Notes: generated by a model not told the origin, from the sequence alone. A stretch of 8,680 nucleotides of DNA from Flavobacteriales bacterium (GCA_011524845.1 WTJL01000045.1:1-8680), one strand, 5' to 3'; positions 1-7,033 are shown, counted from the first letter of the stretch. A program made the numbers and translations.

Positions 1-1
1 C

Positions 2-1075
2 TTGTCGTTGGTCAACCTCAACGGCACCACCCACAGCATTGGCGGCCTTCCCGGTCAGTGGACAGTTGGGCCCGCCACGGTGCTTGAAACCGATGTGGTC
101 GCCTACAACGGTGTGGTGCATGTCATCGACGAGGTGTTGGCCCCAGAGATTGAAATTCCTGAAGGCACATGTGGCGTGTGGACACTCGAGCTGACGAGCC
201 CCAACGCGGCCAATGGGGAAGGATGGGAGTTCAATGGGCCGTTTGATGGGGTCTACGTCGAACTTCAAGTCAACCAATCGGTGCTTGATTTGGTCACGTT
301 GCCGGGCGGCAGTTCCTTCAACTACGAGTTTGGCGTCGACGTCGGAGATGTCGTGAACGCTGTGTTCTACGACTTCGGCGACGCCTACCTGCCCGGGTAT
401 CGTTTGTTCGATGGGGAAGGGGTCTTGTTGGTTGAAGAGCAGGGAACGTTCAACAGTCCAACGGCTTCCACGTTTGGGCTCCACGCCTGTGAGAATCCAT
501 ATGAAAATGCTTGTGGGTTCATCACTGTAGAATTCGAGGACGAGTACGGCGACGGCTGGGACGTGGGCGCCCTCTTGGTGTTTATAGACGACGTATTGAC
601 CTACGAATTGACCATGGCGGCAGGGACAGAACAGGACGTTGTTTTGCCCGTGAATGCTGGAGCGGAGCTGGATTTCGTGTACCAGTCGTCGTACTTCCCT
701 CAAGAAAATGGATACCAGGTCCTCGGTGTGGATGGCGACCTCCTTGTCGACGAAGCGGTCCTTGGCCAATCGCCTGGCAATGCCTTGAACGTCGTGCCGT
801 GTCCTTCGTCCACCGATGGGGTGGACGGCGAAGGCGTCTCTTCGTGGATGTTGGTGCCCAACCCCGCCCTTTTTGGGAGCTTCGCGTTGCAAGGGCCCCA
901 GTCGGAAAACGTCCATGTGAACATCTTCAATGCATTGGGAAGTCTGGTCAAAACAGTGGATTCCTGGTCGGGTGAACCCATTTCCACCCAAGGATGGGCT
1001 CCCGGTTGTTACGTGGTCACGGTGACTTCCGATTCGTCTCAAGGGTCGTGGCGGCAGCGATTGGTGGTGCAATGA
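2..1075 (+). CDS. Secreted FAS1/GDGW-repeat protein with T9SS C-terminal sorting domain, 5' partial
   Basis: The reading frame is open at the window edge, so the true start lies upstream; 357 residues are visible. Residues about 1-48 look like the end of a fasciclin (FAS1) domain, with the characteristic closing motif NGVVHVIDEVLAP (residues 36-48). Two related modules follow, each bounded by cysteines: C57 to C163 and C171 to C267. Each opens with CG, a beta strand and a GDGW-type turn (GEGW at 72-75, GDGW at 183-186). Residues about 279-357 form a type IX secretion sorting domain: a PNP motif (286-288), the strand VHVNIFNALGSLV, a GCYVV strand and a terminal RLVVQ. FAS1 domains are known in adhesion and matrix proteins, and the sorting domain directs export across the outer membrane and often surface anchoring. 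I infer a surface or secreted adhesin-like protein; no catalytic motif is visible. The architecture is well supported, the biological role is not. Confidence 0.85.
   Translation: MSLVNLNGTTHSIGGLPGQWTVGPATVLETDVVAYNGVVHVIDEVLAPEIEIPEGTCGVWTLELTSPNAANGEGWEFNGPFDGVYVELQVNQSVLDLVTLPGGSSFNYEFGVDVGDVVNAVFYDFGDAYLPGYRLFDGEGVLLVEEQGTFNSPTASTFGLHACENPYENACGFITVEFEDEYGDGWDVGALLVFIDDVLTYELTMAAGTEQDVVLPVNAGAELDFVYQSSYFPQENGYQVLGVDGDLLVDEAVLGQSPGNALNVVPCPSSTDGVDGEGVSSWMLVPNPALFGSFALQGPQSENVHVNIFNALGSLVKTVDSWSGEPISTQGWAPGCYVVTVTSDSSQGSWRQRLVVQ
170..802 (+). repeat. Two tandem cysteine-bounded GDGW protein modules
   Basis: Within the first gene, residues 57-163 and 171-267 form two diverged copies of one module of roughly 100 residues. 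Shared landmarks are an opening CG, alternating hydrophobic strands, a G-D/E-G-W turn, a V/L-x-V/I-x-x-x-x-x-L segment, a Y-x-x-x-x-x-D/V-G-x-x-L-L-V stretch near the end and a closing cysteine. The similarity is at protein level only; the DNA copies are well diverged, so the duplication is old. Such modules are common in secreted Bacteroidota proteins, where they probably form beta-sandwich spacers. The binding function is unknown. Confidence 0.6.
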
Positions 1076-1105
1076 GCAGCCTTTTCTCCAAGACCTTTTC
1101 CCCAA

Positions 1106-1127
1106 GGCCTGTGGAGAACTGAGGCCT
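1106..1127 (+). repeat. 22-nt intergenic element, copy 1 (hairpin-capable)
   Basis: This stretch of the 95-nt gap between genes 1 and 2 matches 2239-2260 at 19 of 22 positions. It can fold with AGGCCT at 1105-1110 pairing to AGGCCT at 1122-1127 around an 11-nt loop. It also overlaps a perfect 12-bp palindrome, CTGAGGCCTCAG, at 1119-1130. It ends 43 nt before the chosen start of the VOC gene. There is no U-tract, so a classical terminator is unlikely. A protein-binding or RNA element is possible; the function is unknown. Confidence 0.55.
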
Positions 1128-1170
1128 CAGAGGGCAGATGGCATCCCGAGGGCTGAAGCATCTTTGCCGC

Positions 1171-2226
1171 ATGGGAAAACGCATCAGTGGCATTCAACAA
1201 GTGGGCATCGGCATTCCCGATGTGCACAAAGCGTGGAAGTGGTACCGCAACGCATTTGGCATCGACATCCGCATGTTTGAGGAGGCTGCGGAAGCGGCGC
1301 TCATGACGCGCTACACCGGAGGGGAGGTGCATGCCCGCCACGCGGCACTCGCCCTGCACATGGGAGGAGGCGCAGGGATGGAGATTTGGCAATTCACCAG
1401 CCGAGAGCCACAACCCGCGCCCTTCGAGGGGCAACTCGGCGACACGGGCATCTTCATTTGCAAAATCAAGTGCAAAGACGCCGACGCCATGCACGCTGAG
1501 CACGCCCGTCGGGGCATTGCTTCCTTGGGGCCTGTGCACACCCGTCCCGACGGGAGCAAGCACTTTTACTTGAAAGACCCGCACGGCTACTTTTTTGAGG
1601 TGGTGGAAAGCAACGAGTGGTTTGGCCCTGCGCCGTATGGCGGTGGGGTTGGAGGCGCCGTGTTGGGGGTCAGCGACGTCGAGAAGTCGCTCAAGCTTTA
1701 CCGGGACGTGTTGGGATACGACCATGTGGTCATGGACGAAACCGCCGTTCATCCTGCTTTTGCACCACTTCCAAGCGGAGGCCAAACCTACCGCCGCGTC
1801 GTCCTCAAGCGTTCCCAACCCACCGAAGGGGCATTCAGTGAATTGCTCGGGGGAGGAGAAATCGAACTTGTTCAGGCCATGGACCGCGAGCCGCGCAACT
1901 TGTTTGAGGGTCGTTTTTGGGGGGACCTGGGCTTCATTCACCTTTGCTGGGACATCCGGGACATGAAAGCTCTTGGCGAGGAACTCGAAGCGGCAGGGTT
2001 CCCATTCACCGTGGACAGTTCGTCGTCGTTTGACATGGGCGAAGCCAGCGGACAATTCACCTACGTGGAAGACCCCGACGGCACGTGGATTGAGTTTGTC
2101 GAGACGCACAAGATTCCCATTGTCAAAAAGATCAACTGGTACCTGGACACCCGCACACGTCCTCAGAACAAGCCCTTGCCGAAGTGGATGTTGAAGATGC
2201 TCCGCTTCAGCCGCGTCAAAGACTGA
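1171..2226 (+). CDS. Two-domain VOC (glyoxalase/bleomycin-resistance fold) family protein
   Basis: A 351-residue cytoplasmic protein with two vicinal-oxygen-chelate domains, about residues 7-145 and 158-312, and a basic C-terminal tail (about 313-351, rich in K and R). Each domain opens with the family beta-alpha signature: QQVGIGIPDVHKAWKWYRNAFG, then a more diverged VLGVSDVEKSLKLYRDVLG. Candidate metal ligands are E143 in HGYFFEVVE, H257 in FIHLCWD and E308 in WIEFVE. The usual first histidine of domain 1 is Q10 (glutamine is also a ligand in some glyoxalases), and in domain 2 it is replaced by glycine. VOC enzymes are metal-dependent isomerases, dioxygenases, epimerases or resistance proteins, and the sequence does not show which this is. 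An ATG at 1138 is in frame, but the family signature begins right after the ATG at 1171, so I prefer 1171. The prolyl oligopeptidase gene follows 78 nt later. Confidence 0.85.
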   Translation: MGKRISGIQQVGIGIPDVHKAWKWYRNAFGIDIRMFEEAAEAALMTRYTGGEVHARHAALALHMGGGAGMEIWQFTSREPQPAPFEGQLGDTGIFICKIKCKDADAMHAEHARRGIASLGPVHTRPDGSKHFYLKDPHGYFFEVVESNEWFGPAPYGGGVGGAVLGVSDVEKSLKLYRDVLGYDHVVMDETAVHPAFAPLPSGGQTYRRVVLKRSQPTEGAFSELLGGGEIELVQAMDREPRNLFEGRFWGDLGFIHLCWDIRDMKALGEELEAAGFPFTVDSSSSFDMGEASGQFTYVEDPDGTWIEFVETHKIPIVKKINWYLDTRTRPQNKPLPKWMLKMLRFSRVKD

Positions 2227-2238
2227 CGCGTTGTGAAT

Positions 2239-2260
2239 GGCCTTGGGATAACTGAGGCCT
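2239..2260 (+). repeat. 22-nt intergenic element, copy 2
   Basis: This is the second copy of the element at 1106-1127 (19 of 22 identical; the last 11 bases, AACTGAGGCCT, are exact). It starts 12 nt after the VOC stop codon and ends 44 nt before the prolyl oligopeptidase start, almost the same spacing as copy 1. The arms GGCCT (2239-2243) and AGGCC (2255-2259) can pair around an 11-nt loop. Unlike copy 1 it is not extended into a 12-bp palindrome. Its role is unknown; conserved position before a start codon favours a regulatory site. Confidence 0.55.
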
Positions 2261-2304
2261 TTGCGGAGAATCAACTGGTCAGGCGTCGGGTTACTTTCGA
2301 CGTC

Positions 2305-4443
2305 ATGAAGCATGCCTGTTCTCTTTGGTTTTGGCCTTTGGCCGGCGTGGCGGTTGCCACGTGGATGGCGTCTTGCGGCGCTCCTTCTCATGAATCCATG
2401 ACGTATCCCGAATCCCGAACCGTCGACGTCGTCGACACCCTCTGGGGCACCGCCGTGGCGGACCCCTACCGCTGGTTGGAAGACGACCGCGACCCTGAAG
2501 TGATGGAGTGGGTGTCCGCCCAGGCCAGTACCGCCCGTGCCTACCTCGACGGCTTGCCTGAACGGGAGGCCTTGCGCGAGCGTTGCGAAGCGTTGTTCAA
2601 CCATCCGCGCGTGGGCATCCCTCGCCGCATCGGAGAAAAGGTGTTCTTGACCCGAAACAATGGCCTCCAAAACCAAAGCGTCATCTTCGTTCAAGACGAA
2701 GAAGGGGGCGAGGAACGCGTCTTTTTGGACCCCAACGCGTTGAGCGACGACGGGACGGTGACCGCCAACTTGTCTGGTGCTTCTCCCGACGGCCGCTACG
2801 TGGTGGAGGTTCGCAACGCTGCTGGATCAGACTGGCAAGAAATGCGCGTGCTCGACTTGGAGACGGGAGAAACCACCGGCGAAGTGTTGGAGTGGGTGAA
2901 ATTCTCCGGAGCCTCATGGGTCGACGGGGGGTTCTACTACAGCCGTTACCCAGCGCCAGAAGGTTCAGCCTACAGCGCTGAGAACACCTTCCACAGCGTG
3001 TACTTCCACAAAGTGGGCACCCCACAGTCAGAGGACGAATTGGTGTTCCGCAACGACAACGAGCCCAACCGATACCACTTTGCCGGAACCACAGAAGACG
3101 GCAAGTACGTGGTGCTCAACACGAGCACAGGAACCGACGGCAACAGCCTTCACGTGAAGCCGCTGAACCAAGACGGCGCAGAGTGGGCGCCCATCGTCGA
3201 CGGGTTCACGCACCACTCTTCGGTGGTGGAGCATGTCAACGGCAAACTCTACATGTTGACGGACATCGATGCGCCCCGCTACCGTTTGGTGGCGGTGGAT
3301 CCTGCGGACCCGTCCAACATGGCGTTGTGGAGCGACGTCTTGCCCGAGTCTGAAGACCTGTTGGAGTCGGTGAGCGTGGTCGGGGGGCAACTTTGGGCGA
3401 TTTACCTGCACAATGCGTCCAACCGCGTGATGCGCTGCGACCTCGACGGCACCAATGCCCGGGTTGTGGACTTGCCTTCCGAGGTGGGTTCTGTAGGAGG
3501 CTTCGGAGGCAAAATGGACGCCAAAGACCTGTACTACGCCTTCACGTCCTTCACGCAGCCGACGTCGATTTACAAACTGGACATCGCCACGGGGGAATCC
3601 AGCTTGTGGAGCATGCCCGATGTGGCGTTTGATCCGTCGGAGTTTGAGGCGCGGCAGGAGTGGTACACCTCCAAAGATGGCACGCGTGTCCCGATGTTCA
3701 TTGTCCACAAGAAGGGCCTCGAGAAGGACGGCACCAACCCCACACTGCTCTATGCGTACGGCGGATTCAACATCAGCCTGACGCCAAGTTTCAGCGCCAG
3801 CAACGTGGCGTTCCTGGAGCGTGGTGGCATCTACGCCATGCCCAACTTGCGCGGCGGAGGGGAGTTTGGGGAAGCCTGGCACAAGGCCGGCATGCTCTTG
3901 GACAAACAAAACGTGTTCGACGACTTCTTTGCCGCGGGCGATTACCTCGTGGAACAGGGCTACACCTCGCACGAGAAGCTCGCCATAGCCGGGGGAAGCA
4001 ACGGGGGACTGTTGGTCGGAGCCATCATGACCCAGCGTCCAGACTTCGCCCGCGTGGCGCTGCCTGCAGTGGGGGTCATGGACATGCTTCGTTACCACAA
4101 GTTCACGATCGGTTGGGGATGGATCCCCGAGTACGGCTGTGCAGACAGCACCAAGGCTGACTTTGACAACTTGTACGGTTATTCTCCGGTGCACAACCTT
4201 CGAGAAGGCGTGACGTACCCGAGCACCATGGTGACCACGGCCGACCATGACGACCGCGTGGTTCCTGCCCACAGTTTCAAGTTTGCTGCACGGTTGCAAG
4301 CCACCCATGAAGGAGACCGCCCCGTCCTGCTGCGCGTCGAAACCAACGCAGGCCATGGCGCAGGCAAGCCCATTGGCAAAATCCTCGACGAGCAGGCGGA
4401 CAAGTGGGCCTTTGTGCTCCACGAACTTGGTGCTCAGCCATGA
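2305..4443 (+). CDS. Prolyl oligopeptidase (S9A serine peptidase), probable lipoprotein
   Basis: A complete 712-residue S9A peptidase, close to the usual length of about 700. It cleaves short peptides on the carboxyl side of proline. The N-terminal catalytic segment (about 30-95) has the family motif VADPYRWLED. A beta-propeller follows (about 95-430), then the alpha/beta-hydrolase domain. The catalytic triad is intact: S565 in GGSNGG, D649 in DHDDRVVP and H684 in NAGHGAGKP; R651 matches the substrate-binding arginine of porcine enzyme R643. The ATG at 2305 is preferred to the in-frame GTG at 2233. It gives a signal peptide with a hydrophobic core and a lipobox-like WMASC ending at C24, which implies a periplasmic or outer-membrane-anchored enzyme (inferred; methionine at -3 is not the commonest residue). 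The stop overlaps the next gene's ATG. It is antisense-free of any credible gene despite long shadow frames. TACTTTCG at 2292-2299 loosely resembles a Bacteroidota -7 box but lies too close to the start to trust. Confidence 0.95.
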   Translation: MKHACSLWFWPLAGVAVATWMASCGAPSHESMTYPESRTVDVVDTLWGTAVADPYRWLEDDRDPEVMEWVSAQASTARAYLDGLPEREALRERCEALFNHPRVGIPRRIGEKVFLTRNNGLQNQSVIFVQDEEGGEERVFLDPNALSDDGTVTANLSGASPDGRYVVEVRNAAGSDWQEMRVLDLETGETTGEVLEWVKFSGASWVDGGFYYSRYPAPEGSAYSAENTFHSVYFHKVGTPQSEDELVFRNDNEPNRYHFAGTTEDGKYVVLNTSTGTDGNSLHVKPLNQDGAEWAPIVDGFTHHSSVVEHVNGKLYMLTDIDAPRYRLVAVDPADPSNMALWSDVLPESEDLLESVSVVGGQLWAIYLHNASNRVMRCDLDGTNARVVDLPSEVGSVGGFGGKMDAKDLYYAFTSFTQPTSIYKLDIATGESSLWSMPDVAFDPSEFEARQEWYTSKDGTRVPMFIVHKKGLEKDGTNPTLLYAYGGFNISLTPSFSASNVAFLERGGIYAMPNLRGGGEFGEAWHKAGMLLDKQNVFDDFFAAGDYLVEQGYTSHEKLAIAGGSNGGLLVGAIMTQRPDFARVALPAVGVMDMLRYHKFTIGWGWIPEYGCADSTKADFDNLYGYSPVHNLREGVTYPSTMVTTADHDDRVVPAHSFKFAARLQATHEGDRPVLLRVETNAGHGAGKPIGKILDEQADKWAFVLHELGAQP

Positions 4444-4991
4444 TCGGAGATCGAAGGGTGGGAGTCTTCGCAGCCATGAGCCTGGATGGCTACTTGGCAG
4501 AACCCAACGATGGCCTCGATTTTTTGGCCAGTGTTCAGCGGGAGGACGAGGACTACGGTTACATGGCCTTTGCCAGTCGCGTGGTTGGCTATGTGGTGGG
4601 CAGGCGCACCTTTGACGTGGTGACCGAATTGTGCGACGGTCAGTTTCCCCACGTGGGGCGTTGGCCCATCTATGTGGTCACCTCCAAGGCGTCCGAGCGG
4701 AAAGAGGTGGACGGTCTGACCTTCGGCGCGCTTGACGGTTTGGCTTCTTGGCTCGCGTCGAACACCCCAGAAACGACCGGTGACGAGGTTGTGTGGTGCG
4801 ACGGGGGAGGGCAACTCATCGCGGCGCTGTCAGAGCAAATTGACGAGTGGACCTTGAGTGTGGTGCCCACCTTGTTGGGCTCAGGCATTCCCTTGTTTCC
4901 GGAAGGAAGACCTTCGGTGCGCCTGTCCGCAGTCGGCGCGGCCTCTTACGATTCTGGGCTCATTCAATTGAGGTATTCCCGCACGCCTTAA
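4440..4991 (+). CDS. Dihydrofolate reductase/RibD C-terminal-like reductase
   Basis: A 183-residue protein of the DHFR/RibD_C fold, found as a stand-alone domain in many bacteria. Recognisable elements in order: the N-terminal strand and substrate loop VGVFAAMSLDGYLA (7-20), the nucleotide-binding GRRTFD (54-59), the glycine-rich CDGGGQL with G122-G124 for NADPH, and SVVPTLLGSGIPLFP near 140-154. The family is usually predicted to be an NADPH-dependent reductase, but the physiological substrate of stand-alone members is mostly unknown; it is not the canonical FolA. The ATG at 4440 overlaps the peptidase stop as ATGA, suggesting translational coupling and one transcript. It is preferred to an upstream in-frame ATG at 4404, because the fold begins only after residue 6 of the shorter form. 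The stop codon overlaps that of the convergent gene. There is no signal peptide, so it is cytoplasmic although its partner gene encodes an exported enzyme. Confidence 0.85.
   Translation: MIGDRRVGVFAAMSLDGYLAEPNDGLDFLASVQREDEDYGYMAFASRVVGYVVGRRTFDVVTELCDGQFPHVGRWPIYVVTSKASERKEVDGLTFGALDGLASWLASNTPETTGDEVVWCDGGGQLIAALSEQIDEWTLSVVPTLLGSGIPLFPEGRPSVRLSAVGAASYDSGLIQLRYSRTP
4988..4991. other. Convergent stop codons sharing the palindrome TTAA
   Basis: The plus-strand reductase ends with TAA at 4989-4991, and the minus-strand PNGase gene ends with TAA read from 4990 to 4988. The four bases TTAA therefore hold both stops. There is no intergenic space, so any terminator for either transcript must lie inside the opposing gene. 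Confidence 0.9.
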
Positions 4992-6193
4992 CGGGCTTGG
5001 ATCTCCAGCCAGCCTGCGAGGTTCCAAAAGTTGAATTCATCCTCTGTCCAGCGTTGTGCGCCGGGCACCGCCACGGTCAGGGTGTGGGGGCCTGATTCAA
5101 GTCGCCCAAGCCCCATGCGTATGGGTGCGACTTGGTCGCCCGGGCACCAATTCGACCGGCTCAAGTCGGACGACGCCACGCGCTCCTCCAACGTGTCCGC
5201 ACCCAACACATAGGTGGAGGGCCAAAATCCGCTCGTGGGGTTGAACCTGCGGAAGGAGCCACAGTCGTTGCGCCATGGGGTCCACGCCTCCACGGTGTCG
5301 CCATCGAGCATGACAATGTGGGGTTGCTCGGTGAATTCATCTCCGCCGGAATGTCCGCCATGACCGGTGGTCAGGAACAAGAGGTCCACCTCGCTCGGGT
5401 GCTCAAGCTCGAATGACATGTGCAGCGCCGAGTCGGGGAGCTGGGTAAAGGGCCTCTGGTCGTGGGCCAGCTTGGTGGTGTTGAACAAGGGGGAAATGGC
5501 ATGCGAAGGCGCCCAATCGCAGGGAAGGTCGCTTTCCTGCATGTTGAGCCGGGCCGACAAAGCGTAGCCCTCGGCGGTCCATGTGTCGATGTAGGCGCCC
5601 ACCCAAAGGGTGTCGGCGGCGGCCATCCAAGGTTGGAGAGAAGACAAGTCTGCTTGCCACGAGGCGCTGTCGGCCCAAGCGGCGACGGCCGCAGGTCGGT
5701 AAGCGTCGGCGCGCTCGGTGTGGCTGAAATGCCCCACGCCAAAAGGGGTGATGAACCGCATCCATTCCAAGGCCGGGAGTCGGTCGCCTTCACGGACGAT
5801 TCCTGCGAAACGCGTTGTGTCCGCGTCGTCTCCCTCGAGCATGCGCTCGAGGTAGTCTCGGCCGGCCTCGTCGGTCAATGCAAAGAGGGTGCCGCTCTTG
5901 TCCCAAGGGTCCCCAGCAGAGGTGACGGTGACCTCAAGACGCACGTCGCACCTTCGGGCGTGGGAGGGAACGACGATGGGCTTGAGCAAAATGCGTCCCG
6001 CATCGAGGCGGTAGGTGCCGTCGTCGAGCAGAACAGAATCGGGATCGATGTCTGGGGTGAACTGGACCGCAGCTTGGGACCAAATGGTCACATGGTGAGA
6101 ACCGATGGAAGGGGCGTGATGCTCGAGCGATTGACACCCCACCCAGCCCAATAGAACGGCCATGATCCAACCTGGCAAGAGTCCTTGTTTCAT
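4988..6193 (-). CDS. PNGase F-family peptide-N-glycosidase (glycoamidase) homologue, exported
   Basis: A 401-residue homologue of peptide-N4-(N-acetyl-glucosaminyl)asparagine amidase F, which releases N-glycans from asparagine of glycoproteins. Two jelly-roll domains are recognisable from the family motifs. GDPWDKSG (94-101) corresponds to CDEWD of PNGase F, with D98 matching catalytic D60. RFITPFGVG (146-154) matches RFITPYWVG. YIDTW (201-205) matches YTETW, placing D203 where the enzyme has E118. GGDEF (283-287) carries E286, matching E206. The C-terminal domain has WRNDCGSFRRFNP (307-319) and SDLSRSNWCPG (342-352). About 60 extra N-terminal residues precede the alignable region. The ATG at 6193 is chosen because it opens a signal peptide with a hydrophobic core (5-19) and C20, possibly a lipoprotein site although W at -3 is unusual; longer in-frame starts at 6286, 6262 and 6241 lack this. 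Substrate glycan and activity are inferred. It is divergent from the membrane protease gene and convergent with the reductase. Confidence 0.85.
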   Translation of the reverse strand: MKQGLLPGWIMAVLLGWVGCQSLEHHAPSIGSHHVTIWSQAAVQFTPDIDPDSVLLDDGTYRLDAGRILLKPIVVPSHARRCDVRLEVTVTSAGDPWDKSGTLFALTDEAGRDYLERMLEGDDADTTRFAGIVREGDRLPALEWMRFITPFGVGHFSHTERADAYRPAAVAAWADSASWQADLSSLQPWMAAADTLWVGAYIDTWTAEGYALSARLNMQESDLPCDWAPSHAISPLFNTTKLAHDQRPFTQLPDSALHMSFELEHPSEVDLLFLTTGHGGHSGGDEFTEQPHIVMLDGDTVEAWTPWRNDCGSFRRFNPTSGFWPSTYVLGADTLEERVASSDLSRSNWCPGDQVAPIRMGLGRLESGPHTLTVAVPGAQRWTEDEFNFWNLAGWLEIQAR

Positions 6194-6277
6194 GAGGGGA
6201 AGTTCTGCACGAACCTCCGGCCTCCCAAATCCCTTTTCCATGTTGTATTTTCGCGGCTTCATTCCAAGGCACACCAA
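6194..6277. promoter_or_regulatory. Divergent intergenic region between PNGase homologue and CPBP protein
   Basis: The 84 nt between the two divergent starts must hold both 5' regions if the chosen starts are right. It is the most AT-rich short stretch nearby (for example TTGTATTTTCG at 6243-6253). TATTTTCG at 6246-6253 is a partial match to the Bacteroidota -7 consensus TAnnTTTG, and AAGG lies 8 nt before the GTG start at 6278. No matching -33 box or strong minus-strand promoter could be picked out. Promoter assignment is inferred from gene layout. Confidence 0.35.
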
Positions 6278-7033
6278 GTGATTCACCTCTTGTCTTTTTT
6301 GTTCGCCTCATTCGATCCCTCCGACAGCGATGCGTTGGTGGTTGGATTGCTGGGATTGAGTCTGTTTGGGTTCTTGAGCTACTGGTGGGCGCACTACAGC
6401 GAAGGCATCCAGTCTTGGGTGGAGGCCAAATGGGTGGGTGACCGTGGCAAAATCGTTCGAGTGGTGGCGCTGAAAGCATGGGGTTTTGCGACGATGGGTG
6501 TGATTCCTGCTTGGGTGCTCCATGCCAAGTGGGGATGGACACTCGAGGACATGGGCGTGGCCTGGCCCCAAGATGTTTCCGCAGAGGTGTGGGGGGTCTG
6601 GACGGCGTTGATGGTCTCCACGGTTGTGTTGTCGATGGTGGCCGGCAAGGAAGGCGCAAAAAACTATCCGCAGATTCGGGCCACTGAATGGTCTCTTTCG
6701 ACCATGATATGGAGTGGATTGGGCTGGACCATCTATTTGGCCGCGTACGAATTCATGTTTCGGGGCTTTCTGTTGTTCCCCATGGCGTCGGCCATCGGCA
6801 CGTGGCCTGCGGTGGCCATCAGCACGATGTTGTACTCGGTCACGCACTTTCACAAAGGGAAAGGAGAGACGCTGTGGTGTCTTCCGGTGGGGGTGTTGAC
6901 GTGCTGGATGACTGTGGAAACGGGCAGCCTGCTGTTGACTGTGGTTGGACACGTGCTCGTGTCCTGGTTCAACACCGCGTACCACGTACGTCGCAACCCC
7001 AACATGACGTGGGTGGGGTGGACCCGGGGTTGA
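6278..7033 (+). CDS. CPBP (CAAX protease/Abi) family intramembrane protease homologue
   Basis: A 251-residue integral membrane protein with about six to eight hydrophobic segments, matching the size and layout of the CPBP/Rce1-like family. Members are intramembrane glutamate proteases; in bacteria they are linked to bacteriocin self-immunity and maturation. Motif 1 reads YEFMFRG (Y157, E158, R162), where the family norm is EExxFRG; the first glutamate is therefore tyrosine. Motif 2 is YSVTHF with H190. Motif 3 is GHVLVSWFN, with H225 and N232. Because the first glutamate is the proposed catalytic base in Rce1, activity is uncertain. The GTG at 6278 is chosen as it starts just before the first hydrophobic region. 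An in-frame ATG at 6185 would overlap the start of the divergent PNGase gene and add a non-hydrophobic, unconvincing leader. The start is the least certain part of the call. The copper-protein gene follows 89 nt downstream; whether they share a transcript is unknown. Confidence 0.75.
   Translation: MIHLLSFLFASFDPSDSDALVVGLLGLSLFGFLSYWWAHYSEGIQSWVEAKWVGDRGKIVRVVALKAWGFATMGVIPAWVLHAKWGWTLEDMGVAWPQDVSAEVWGVWTALMVSTVVLSMVAGKEGAKNYPQIRATEWSLSTMIWSGLGWTIYLAAYEFMFRGFLLFPMASAIGTWPAVAISTMLYSVTHFHKGKGETLWCLPVGVLTCWMTVETGSLLLTVVGHVLVSWFNTAYHVRRNPNMTWVGWTRG

Noticed and set aside
1119..1130. 12-bp palindrome CTGAGGCCTCAG as an intrinsic terminator of gene 1
   Set aside because: The palindrome has no loop bases and no downstream T-run, so it does not fit an intrinsic terminator. 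It is reported only as part of the repeated element.
1039..2694. 551-codon open frame on the minus strand
   Set aside because: It lies antisense to the VOC gene and the start of the prolyl oligopeptidase, both of which have clear family motifs. Its translation shows no recognisable domain. Long antisense frames are expected in GC-rich coding DNA.
3028..4422. 464-codon open frame on the minus strand
   Set aside because: It is antisense to the catalytic half of the prolyl oligopeptidase, with a composition typical of a shadow frame and no family motif.
5420..6154. 244-codon open frame on the plus strand
   Set aside because: It is antisense to the PNGase F homologue, whose motifs and catalytic residues fix the true coding strand.
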